This document shows, piece after piece, positions 16,422 through 23,470 of a stretch of 26,847 nt of DNA. The stretch lies in contig JAPKHB010000008.1 in NCBI GenBank assembly GCA_026647295.1, positions 1 to 26,847 on the forward strand, written 5' to 3'. The stretch is from Planctomycetota bacterium. Its GTDB lineage: Bacteria; Planctomycetota; PLA2; JAEUHO01. The position numbers and the translations under genes are program-made. The notes below the pieces were generated by a model. It made no database searches. It had not been told where the DNA came from and was given only the letters and a program-made list of their open reading frames with translations. Position 1 is the first letter of the stretch; each line of letters begins with the position of its first letter.

Positions 16422-16781
16422 CTAGGACTGGCGCAGCTCGAGGAAGCCGATGGCCCAGCACGTGGCCACCGGAGACGTGCCGCCGAGCGTGACCTTCACG
16501 CGGAACCACCGCTTCTTGAACTCGGGGGCGTACTGCACCTCCGTCTCCTGGCCGGGGTCTCCGCCGGCCCCGTTGGTGCAGGTGGCCCAGGCTTGCTGGT
16601 CCGTGGACTCCTCGAACACCATCGCGAAGGTGGGCGAGCTCCCGACCAACTTCCCGCGCCAGGCGTTCACCAGCGCCTTCTCGTACTCGCTCACGTCCAT
16701 CGCGATCGTCGTGAACTCCGACGCCCCCGCATAGGTCGTGTAGCGCGGGAGCAGCACAAGGGGGACGAGTTCGCCAGCCAT
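16422..16781 (-). CDS. Small hypothetical protein, first gene of the toxin operon
   Basis: This 119-residue protein is a paralog of the gene at 15959-16330 and not recognised. Readable elements in order are VLLPRYTTYAGASEFTTIAM, DVSEYEKALVNAWRG, KLVGSSPTFAMVFEESTDQQ, WATC, a GGDPGQETEV loop, KKRWFRVKVTLGGTSPVATC and WAIGFLELRQS. The alternation of short strands suggests a beta-sandwich, as in some phage structural or ligand-binding proteins, but that is only a resemblance. ATG 16781 is chosen over the upstream ATG at 16844 because GGAGG stands 5 nt before it and homology to the paralog begins there. About 90 bp separate it from the paralog. Confidence 0.75.
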   Translation of the reverse strand: MAGELVPLVLLPRYTTYAGASEFTTIAMDVSEYEKALVNAWRGKLVGSSPTFAMVFEESTDQQAWATCTNGAGGDPGQETEVQYAPEFKKRWFRVKVTLGGTSPVATCWAIGFLELRQS

Positions 16782-17046
16782 GGATTCCTCCGTTGAAAGG
16801 ACCGTCGACGCCCCATAACGCAGCCGCCCCGCCTGACTTTCCATCCAGCCGCAAGCGAAGTGGATTGCGCCCCGGCGCCGACCCTGGCCCTACGCTGACC
16901 GCCCGTCGGCAGTTCAGGCGATGAGACCGATTCCGGACCGGGACCCCAAGAGGCCCGATCCCCGCCAGACCCCGCCGGGGCCGCTATGCTGGTCCCGCTG
17001 GTCAGCGGGCGCGGCCTGCAGCGCCGGCCTTGGAGAGGGATTCCGT
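16782..17046. promoter_or_regulatory. Divergent intergenic region between toxin operon and sigma-like gene
   Basis: This 265 bp region must hold the promoters of both the minus-strand toxin operon and the plus-strand sigma-like gene. On the minus side GGAGG (16787-16791) precedes the ATG at 16781. A TATGGG further upstream is only a weak -10 candidate. On the plus side see TATGCT at 16984. No long inverted repeat or operator was recognised. Confidence 0.5.
16984..16989 (+). promoter_or_regulatory. Candidate -10 box TATGCT of the sigma-like gene
   Basis: TATGCT lies 57 nt before ATG 17047, leaving a leader of about 50 nt with a Shine-Dalgarno. No TTGACA-like -35 is seen about 17 nt upstream. 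The alternative start at 16921 would lie upstream of this box. Confidence 0.35.
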
Positions 17047-17964
17047 ATGTGGGAACGGATTGAGTCGCGGGAACGCTGGCGAGACCGTGCGGTCGCGGCC
17101 CACTCGGAGGCTGCGCAGGCGTTGGCCCTGCCCGGCGTGCCCTTGACGGGCTACGTGGTCGCGTACTTGAGCGGCTTGGCGCGGCTCGATCGTGCGCGCT
17201 GTCGGAGCCCCGCGAGTGGGCAACCCCATGGACCCTCCGAACCCTTGAACGTCGGCTCCGGCGGACGTCCTGCGACCCCGGCCGCGGCGCCCCGGATCTG
17301 GCACCTCGACCTGTACGCCGCCCAGGCGTGCGTCCACGCGCTGCCGGCGGGCTGGGGGGCTCTTCTCTCGCGCGCCACCGGAGAAGGCAAGTCGGCTGCA
17401 GGTGAGGATCTGGCGCCTTGCAACGGGGCATCCTCGCACCTACTGGAGAGAGGGGCGGCACGGCTCTTCCTGCAGATGGCAAGGCGAGGGCCGGAGACTT
17501 GCACCCTGGGTCGGTATCTCGGCACCTACCCCGTGCAGCGGCTCCTCCTGTGCGCAGGCCGGCACGACGAGAGCGACGACCGCCGCCTGCTCACGCGCCA
17601 GCCCCACGGCAGGCGGCGGCGCGTAACTCCCCCCCCGACTGTCAACGCCCCCGAGGATTCGACATCCTCGGGCGTGCTCGAACGCGCGGTCGGGGCCGCG
17701 GTGCGCGCGCTGCCTGCAGAGACGCGCCTCTGCCTGTACCTGCGCTTTGCCCGTGGCCACTCGCTGGCGGCGATCGCGGCAGAGTTGAAGGTTCAGGAGC
17801 CCGCCGTCTGCAAGCGCCTCAAGCGCGGAATCGAACGCCTTCGTGCGGCCCTGGACGAGCCGGGCCCCGGGGTCGGACAGCCAGAGCCTTCGTGGCGGAC
17901 GGCCTGCGCCGCTTTGCTTTGCCGGAGCCTGGAACTCGACCACGTGCTCCACGGGTCCAAGTGA
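17047..17964 (+). CDS. Degenerate sigma-70/ECF-like factor (region 4 clear, region 2 weak)
   Basis: This is a 305-residue protein. Residues 213-268 form a typical sigma region 4: AVRALPAETRLCLYLRFARG is the first helical part, then the helix-turn-helix HSLAAIAAELKVQEPAVCKR and LKRGIERLRAAL. The part before it is not a standard region 2. HLDLYAAQACVHALPAGW (from about 86) and CTLGRYLGTYPVQRLLLC (from about 152) recall the start and end of region 2 in some myxobacterial-type sigma factors, but the core-binding middle is poor. It may be a diverged sigma factor or a regulator that reuses region 4. ATG 17047 is chosen because GGAGAGGG lies 7 nt upstream. It is divergent from the toxin operon, so it may control it; this is inference. 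Confidence 0.75.
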   Translation: MWERIESRERWRDRAVAAHSEAAQALALPGVPLTGYVVAYLSGLARLDRARCRSPASGQPHGPSEPLNVGSGGRPATPAAAPRIWHLDLYAAQACVHALPAGWGALLSRATGEGKSAAGEDLAPCNGASSHLLERGAARLFLQMARRGPETCTLGRYLGTYPVQRLLLCAGRHDESDDRRLLTRQPHGRRRRVTPPPTVNAPEDSTSSGVLERAVGAAVRALPAETRLCLYLRFARGHSLAAIAAELKVQEPAVCKRLKRGIERLRAALDEPGPGVGQPEPSWRTACAALLCRSLELDHVLHGSK

Positions 17965-17994
17965 CCAGGGGCCGACCGATGTTCGCAGCACCCC

Positions 17995-18014
17995 CCCCGC
18001 CGGTGCCGACGGGG
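17995..18014. terminator. Hairpin between convergent genes (candidate terminator)
   Basis: CCCCG at 17995-17999 pairs with CGGGG at 18010-18014, and CGG with CCG inside it, around a short loop. It lies between the ends of the sigma-like gene and the transporter operon and could serve both. There is no T-tract. Confidence 0.25.
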
Positions 18015-18026
18015 GCCCCAGTCCGG

Positions 18027-19247
18027 CTAGCGGCCCAGGCGGGGGTCGAGGGCGTCGCGGAGGGCGTCGGCGAGGAGGTTGACGCAGAGCAGGAGGAGGA
18101 AGAGGGCCGCGCCCGCGAAGGTCACCTGCCACCAGACCGTCTCCTCCCGCAGCAGTTCGTAGGTGCCCTGGCTGATCATGTTGCCCCAGGAGGGCTCGCC
18201 GGGCTCCATCCCCAGGCCGAGGAACGAGAGGATCACCTCGAACTTGATCGCCGAGACGAAGAGCAGCGAATACGAGATCAGCACGAGGTGGAAGGCGTTG
18301 GGCAGGACGTGCCGGAACATGATCCGGGGCGTCGAGTAGCCCAGCGCCTTGGCCGCGGCCACGTACTCCAGGTCGCGCTGCTTGATGAACTCCGCCCGCA
18401 CCACGCGGCACACCCCCACCCAGCTCGTCAGGCCGATGACGAGGATGATGGAGACCAGCCCCACGCTGATCCCGAGGCGGCCGTCGAGCCAGCGCAACAG
18501 GGCGGCTTCCCGCACGTCGGGGTTGTTCTTGACCGCAAAGGAGAAGGCCATCACCAGCAGGAGGTAGGGGATCGAGTCCAGCGTCGTGTACAGCCAGACG
18601 ATCAACTCGTCGATCCAGCCGCCGCACCAGCCCGCCACCGCCCCGAGCAGGCACCCGATCGCGCTGGAGAGCAAAGCGGCGAAGATGCCGATCCACAGCG
18701 CCGTCGCGACGCCCTTGACCGCATACTCGAGCACGCTGCGCCCCATGAAGTCGGTGCCCAGGGGCGCCGAGGCCAGCGCGCCCGGGGCCCGGTACTCCAC
18801 CGCGACGCCCTCGGCCGCGGCCACCGGCGCGCCGAAGTCGGGCCGCACGAGGGCCCCGGCCTGGACGAGGAGGCCGGTGTAGACGAAGAGCAGGAAGCCC
18901 AGCGCGGAGGCCATCGCCGTGTGGCTGCGGGCCAGGCGCCGGCGGACCTCGTGCCAGGGGCCGGCCGGATCGGACGGCGCCGAGACCGCGCCCACCAGCG
19001 GCGGGAACCGGTCCGAGAGGAAACACAGGTACCGCGCGCCGGCGACCACGAACGCGCCGAGCCACTGCGCCCGCTGGTGGGCGTCGTGGCCGCCGAGGCC
19101 GCGCGCCCCCAGCGTTCCGAGGGGCAGCCCGAGCAGGCGCAGCGCGGTGCCCAGACAAAGCCCCGCCAGCCCCAGCGGCAGGGCCACCGCCCGGACGACG
19201 GGACAGAGCCAGGAAGCCCGGTAGCGGTTCACGCTCCGCTCGCTCAT
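18027..19247 (-). CDS. Peptide ABC transporter permease, DppC/OppC-like (module 2)
   Basis: This is a 406-residue inner-membrane permease subunit. The C-terminal ~270 residues are a normal DppC-like domain. They hold the APLGTDFMGRSV entry motif, membrane helices, the EAA-type loop for ATPase contact (LEYVAAAKALGYSTPRIMFR), LSFLGLGMEPGEPSWGNMIS and a final LLADALRDALDPRLGR. The N-terminal ~130 residues are extra compared with a typical ~300-residue subunit. They contain hydrophobic stretches (VVRAVALPLGLAGLCLGTAL, AMASALGFLLFVYTGLLVQA), the second of which serves as the usual first helix. The ATG overlaps the stop of the DppB-like gene (ATGA). It is the last gene of the operon. Confidence 0.9.
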   Translation of the reverse strand: MSERSVNRYRASWLCPVVRAVALPLGLAGLCLGTALRLLGLPLGTLGARGLGGHDAHQRAQWLGAFVVAGARYLCFLSDRFPPLVGAVSAPSDPAGPWHEVRRRLARSHTAMASALGFLLFVYTGLLVQAGALVRPDFGAPVAAAEGVAVEYRAPGALASAPLGTDFMGRSVLEYAVKGVATALWIGIFAALLSSAIGCLLGAVAGWCGGWIDELIVWLYTTLDSIPYLLLVMAFSFAVKNNPDVREAALLRWLDGRLGISVGLVSIILVIGLTSWVGVCRVVRAEFIKQRDLEYVAAAKALGYSTPRIMFRHVLPNAFHLVLISYSLLFVSAIKFEVILSFLGLGMEPGEPSWGNMISQGTYELLREETVWWQVTFAGAALFLLLLCVNLLADALRDALDPRLGR

Positions 19248-20176
19248 CGCAGCCGCACCCGCGGGTCGACGACCGCGTAGAGGATGTCGGACAGGAGGCT
19301 GAACAGGATGTAGAGCAGCGACCCGAACACGACCACGGCCTGGATGACGGGGAGGTCGGCGGTATTGATCGCCTCGATGCTCAAGGCCCCGAGCCCCGGG
19401 ATCCCGAAGAAGCGCTCGAGCAGGAGGGAGCCCACGAAGAGGAAGGGCACCGCGATCACCGCGTGGGTGATGACCGGGATCAGCGTGTTGCGCAGGATGT
19501 GGCGGAAGAGGATCGCCCGCGTGCCCAGGCCCTTGGCGGCCGCCGTCCGCACGTAGTCCTGGCGCATCTCCTCGAGCACCACGGTCCGGTAGAAGCGCAG
19601 GTCGCCGCCGACGCTCAACAGGATCCAGATCACCCACGGCAGCGCCAGGAACGCGATGCCGTGTACCGAGAGCTCGTAGCCCATGATGGGGAACAGGTTC
19701 CAGCGGTAGGCGAGGTAGTACTGCCCGAAGATGATGTAGAGCAGGCTCGAGACCGACATCCCGGCGACCGCCACCACGACGAGGGTCCGGTCGAAGGGCG
19801 AGTCGCGGTAGAACGCGCAGAAGAGCGCGAAGACCAGGGCGATCGCCGTGGCCATGAGGAACGCCGGCAGGGTGACGGAGAGGCTCGGCACCAGCCCCTC
19901 GCCGATCATCTCGATCACGGGCCGCCGCGCCTTCCACGAGTCGCCGAAGTCCAGCGTGACGACCTTCTTGAGGAAGCCGACGTACTGCTCGTGAAAGGGG
20001 GCGTCGGTGCCCAGCTCGACGCGCTTGCGCTCGATCGCGTCCCGCCCGGCCTTGGGCCCGAGTTGCAGCACGGCCGGGTCCGGCGCCACGAAGTGGAAGA
20101 GCGAGAAGGTGATGAGCGTGATGCCCAACAGGGTGGGGATCGCGACCAACAGCCGGCGCAGCACGTAGGCCTTCAT
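19244..20176 (-). CDS. Peptide ABC transporter permease, DppB/OppB-like (module 2)
   Basis: This is a 310-residue membrane subunit of ordinary size. The first helix YVLRRLLVAIPTLLGITLIT is followed by the FHFVAPDPA segment, an external loop, and further helices. The EAA-type loop is QDYVRTAAAKGLGTRAILFR, and the tail LLSDILYAVVDPRVRLR is typical for DppB. It forms the pore with the DppC-like partner, whose ATG overlaps its stop by 4 bp. Its start lies 4 bp after the stop of the second binding protein, with a GGTGAGG-like site close upstream. Substrate is unknown beyond the peptide/nickel family. Confidence 0.93.
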   Translation of the reverse strand: MKAYVLRRLLVAIPTLLGITLITFSLFHFVAPDPAVLQLGPKAGRDAIERKRVELGTDAPFHEQYVGFLKKVVTLDFGDSWKARRPVIEMIGEGLVPSLSVTLPAFLMATAIALVFALFCAFYRDSPFDRTLVVVAVAGMSVSSLLYIIFGQYYLAYRWNLFPIMGYELSVHGIAFLALPWVIWILLSVGGDLRFYRTVVLEEMRQDYVRTAAAKGLGTRAILFRHILRNTLIPVITHAVIAVPFLFVGSLLLERFFGIPGLGALSIEAINTADLPVIQAVVVFGSLLYILFSLLSDILYAVVDPRVRLR

Positions 20177-20180
20177 GCCC

Positions 20181-22094
20181 TCACCACCCCCGGGGCCGGC
20201 GGCGGGCCAGCCAGACGGTGAACGCGCCGAGCAGGCCCAGGGCCCCCAGGAGGCAGACCAGCGGCCACCACGCGACGCGGTTCAGGCGCGCGACCCACTC
20301 GGCCCGCAGTTCGTCGTCGACGCGGCAGTAGTGGAAGTACTTCTGGCTGACGTCGTTGTAGCGGTAGTTGTGCAGCCACGGCCGGACCAGGTTGTAGTTG
20401 ACGCGCCGGTAGCGGAAGCACCAGACGCAGTCCTCGACGACGATCTCCTGCATCCGGCGGTACAGGGCCGAGCGCTCGGCGCCGGGCGCCAGGCGGGCCG
20501 CCGCCTCGTAGAGGCGGTCGAACTCCGGGTTGGCGTAGTTGCTGCCGTTCGGACCCGGGGAGACGTTGGGGCCGTAGAAGAGTTGGAGGAAGTTCTGGGC
20601 CGCGGGGTAGTCGGCGCCCCAGGCCACGCTCCACATCTGGGCCTTGCGCTCGCGCACCCGGCGCAGGTGCTCGGGCCAGGTGGTCTGGTAGGGCCGGACG
20701 CGGATCCCGATCTCGCGCATGTCGCGCGCGAAGGCCTGGAAGAACTGCCGGCTGGTGTCGTTGTCCAGCACGTCCTGCTCGAGCACCGGGAGACCCCGGC
20801 CGTCGGGGAACCCGGCGTCGGCGAGGAGGCGCCGGGCGCGTTCGAGCACCTGCGTGCGCCCCTCGCCGGGGCGCGGCTTCCAGGGATTCTCGAACGCCGG
20901 GTCGAACTCCTGGAACTCCGGGAGGATCGGGCCGTCCACCCGGACGGCGCGACCGTTGTACAGGTGGCGCATCGCCCACTCGTCGTCGGAGGCCAGCGAG
21001 ATGGCGCGGCGGATGGCGCGGCCCCGCGCGCCGGCCGGCGTCCCGATCACCGGATCGTCCATGTTGAAGCAGTCGTAGATCACCTCGAGCTTGTCGTCCT
21101 TGACGAGGCGCACCCCCTCGGAGGCGAGTTCCGGCCGCAGTTCGAGCGTCTGGGGATCGACCGCGCCGTCGAAGTTGTCCTTGGGGATCCCGGTCCGGTC
21201 GAGGTAGCCACGCCGGAAGTAGAGCCACATCGGCGCGGTCTCCCGGAACACCGTGGCCACCACGCGCTCGTTGAGGGGCAGCCGCCGGCCGGCGTCGGAA
21301 GGGCGCGCGGCGTCGCCCTCCGGCGAGGCCCCGTCGGAGGGGAACCGCAGCTCACGGAAGTTCGGGTTGCGCCGGAAGACGACCTTCTGGTTGAGGTCCA
21401 GCGTCTCGATGCGGTACGGCCCGCTGCCCACGGGCCGGCGGTAGAACTGGCTCCCGTACGCCGCGATCGCCTCCGGCGGGTAGACCGAGGCGTAGGCCAT
21501 GGCCAGCACCCAGAGCAACTCCGGGTAGGGCTCGGTGAGCCGGAGCCGGATCGTCCGGTCGTCCGGCGCCGTGAGCCCTTCCACGGGGGGATACTCGGTG
21601 CGGTGGGGATCCTTCGGCCGGTCGGCCGAGGCCGCAAGGAACGTGTCCAGGCCGGCGATGCGCCCCTCCAGGATCCACGTCCCGGGGCTGCCCGTGTGCG
21701 CGTCCATGAGCCGCTGGATCGAGAAGACGAAGTCCTGGGCGCGCACCTCGCGTCCGCGGCCCCCCTCGAAGCAGGGATCGTCGGCGTAGCGCACGCCCGC
21801 CCGGAGCCGGATCGTCCAGGTGAGCCCGTCCTCGGAGATCTCGGGCGGACCCTCCGCCAGGGCGGGCACGAGTTCGAAGGGGCGCTTGAGGTAGTGGTAC
21901 TCGTAGAGCTGGTCGAAGCAGTGCAGCACGCAGATGCCGCTGATCTCGTCGTCGCAGTGGGCCGGGTCGAGCCCCTTGACGGCGTCCACCAGGAAGACGT
22001 GGAGCGTGCCGGGGGGCTCGCCCGGGTACGGGTCGCTCCCGCAACCGCCAAGCAGCGCGGCGAGCGCCAGCGCCGCCGGGACCCCCGGGCCCAT
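20181..22094 (-). CDS. Peptide ABC transporter substrate-binding lipoprotein with C-terminal membrane anchor (module 2)
   Basis: This is a 637-residue extracytoplasmic binding protein of the SBP family 5 (DppA/OppA). A short signal ends in the lipobox LGGC with C18. Family features include DGLTWTIRLRAGVRYAD, the DFVFSIQRLMD helix, RPVGSGPYRIETLDL and KVVFRRNPNF, GRAIRRAISLASDDEWA and the late AWGADYPAAQNFLQLFYG. Near residues 607-631 a hydrophobic helix (WWPLVCLLGALGLLGAFTVW) is followed by Arg-rich ARRRPRGW, a membrane stop that most DppA proteins lack. Double anchoring (lipid and helix) is unusual. Start at ATG 22094, chosen because the lipobox signal begins there; the frame is open far upstream. 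The gap to the preceding gene is 29 bp. Confidence 0.92.
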   Translation of the reverse strand: MGPGVPAALALAALLGGCGSDPYPGEPPGTLHVFLVDAVKGLDPAHCDDEISGICVLHCFDQLYEYHYLKRPFELVPALAEGPPEISEDGLTWTIRLRAGVRYADDPCFEGGRGREVRAQDFVFSIQRLMDAHTGSPGTWILEGRIAGLDTFLAASADRPKDPHRTEYPPVEGLTAPDDRTIRLRLTEPYPELLWVLAMAYASVYPPEAIAAYGSQFYRRPVGSGPYRIETLDLNQKVVFRRNPNFRELRFPSDGASPEGDAARPSDAGRRLPLNERVVATVFRETAPMWLYFRRGYLDRTGIPKDNFDGAVDPQTLELRPELASEGVRLVKDDKLEVIYDCFNMDDPVIGTPAGARGRAIRRAISLASDDEWAMRHLYNGRAVRVDGPILPEFQEFDPAFENPWKPRPGEGRTQVLERARRLLADAGFPDGRGLPVLEQDVLDNDTSRQFFQAFARDMREIGIRVRPYQTTWPEHLRRVRERKAQMWSVAWGADYPAAQNFLQLFYGPNVSPGPNGSNYANPEFDRLYEAAARLAPGAERSALYRRMQEIVVEDCVWCFRYRRVNYNLVRPWLHNYRYNDVSQKYFHYCRVDDELRAEWVARLNRVAWWPLVCLLGALGLLGAFTVWLARRRPRGW

Positions 22095-22123
22095 CCGGCG
22101 CGCCCCCCCAAGGCCGGGCCGGC

Positions 22124-23470
22124 TCAACTCCGCCCCTTGGGGTCCAGCGCGTCGCGCAGCGCATCGCCCGCCAGGTTGAAGCAGACGACGGTGAACACGA
22201 TGCACAGACCCGGGACGGTCGCGATCCAGGGAGCCTCCTCCAGCATGGAACGGCCGTCGCTGATGATGTTGCCCCAGGACGCGTCGGGGGGCTTCACGCC
22301 AAAGCCCAGGAACGAAAGGGCGGCCTCGGTCAGGATCGTGTTGCCGACCAGGAGGGTCGCGTTGACGATCACGGGCGCCATCGAGTTGGGCAGCAGGTGC
22401 CGGAACATGATCCGGGCCTGGGAGAAGCCCAGGGCCCGCGCGGCGTGGGCGTAGTCGAGTTCCTTCACCTGGAGGAACTGCGCGCGCACCAGGCGCGACA
22501 CGCCCATCCAGCCCGTGGCCCCCAGGATCACCACGACGGTGAAGATCCCGGCCCCGGGGTACACGCTCACGATCAGCAGCAGCAGGAGCAGGCGGGGGAA
22601 GGCGAGCAGGATGTCCACCACCCGCATGATCAGGCTGTCGATCCAGCCGCCGAAGTAGCCGGCGAGGCTGCCGAACAGCACGCCGAGGGTCACGGCCACG
22701 AACATGGCGGCAAAGCCGATGCTCAACGAGATCCGGCTGCCGTAGACCAGGCGCGAGAGCAGGTCGCGGCCGTTGCCGTCGGTGCCCAGCGGGTAGGTCT
22801 CGACCAGGACGGGGAAGGAGTGGCCCGCCAGCGTGAGCGTCTGGACGCGGTCGGCGCCCCGGGTCCAGCCCCGCGGGGGCGGGCCCAGGTCCTTGAGGCG
22901 CACGTCCCGCCGGTGGGCGTGGTCGCTCACGCGGTCGAGGTACACCCACTCGCCCTCGATCGCCATCCCGCGGCAGGCGATCTCCCCCTCGCGCGCGTGC
23001 CCCACCACGAGGACGCTCTGGCCCGGCGCGCGGTTCTTGTGCACGACCATCCCGCCCGCCCCCGGCTGGTTGGGGTCGTAGGGGGCGAGGACGGGCGCCA
23101 GGAAGGCCACGGAGTAGGCGAGCGCGAGCAGGGTGAGGCCCCAGACGGCGCGGGGGTTCTTCCGCAGGTCGCGCAGCGCAAGTTGCCAGGTGCCCAGGCC
23201 CTCGCGCGTGGGGGGACTCACCAGGCGCCCGAGGCTCGCGTGCGCCCCCGCGATCAGTCCGAACGGGACGAGGAGGAGGAAGGCAAGCGCGATCGCGCGT
23301 TCGACGTCCAGGGCTCCGAGGAAGTCCGCGAGCACCGGCGCCCGCCCGACCACCACCCCGAGCCAAAGCAGCGTGAAGAAAAGCCAGCGCAGGCCGGGCA
23401 GCACGTACCCCCGGCGCAGGTGCCCGAGGCCCGGAAGCAGCGACTCGGCCCGGAGGACGTCCGGGCTCAT
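22124..23470 (-). CDS. Peptide ABC transporter permease, DppC/OppC-like with enlarged loop (module 1)
   Basis: This is a 448-residue membrane subunit, about 150 longer than usual. It starts with an N-terminal extension containing hydrophobic stretches (WLFFTLLWLGVVVG, AIALAFLLLVPFGLIAGAHA), then the ordinary first helix after DLRKNPRAVWGLTLLALAYS. Between LAPYDPNQPG and the entry motif YPLGTDGNGRDLLSRLVYGS lie about 95 residues, much more than usual; the excess includes EGEWVYLDRVSDHAHRRDVR and would be extracytoplasmic. The EAA-type loop is LDYAHAARALGFSQARIMFR, and the tail is LAGDALRDALDPKGRS. The ATG overlaps the stop of the DppB-like gene (ATGA). Confidence 0.92.
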   Translation of the reverse strand: MSPDVLRAESLLPGLGHLRRGYVLPGLRWLFFTLLWLGVVVGRAPVLADFLGALDVERAIALAFLLLVPFGLIAGAHASLGRLVSPPTREGLGTWQLALRDLRKNPRAVWGLTLLALAYSVAFLAPVLAPYDPNQPGAGGMVVHKNRAPGQSVLVVGHAREGEIACRGMAIEGEWVYLDRVSDHAHRRDVRLKDLGPPPRGWTRGADRVQTLTLAGHSFPVLVETYPLGTDGNGRDLLSRLVYGSRISLSIGFAAMFVAVTLGVLFGSLAGYFGGWIDSLIMRVVDILLAFPRLLLLLLIVSVYPGAGIFTVVVILGATGWMGVSRLVRAQFLQVKELDYAHAARALGFSQARIMFRHLLPNSMAPVIVNATLLVGNTILTEAALSFLGFGVKPPDASWGNIISDGRSMLEEAPWIATVPGLCIVFTVVCFNLAGDALRDALDPKGRS

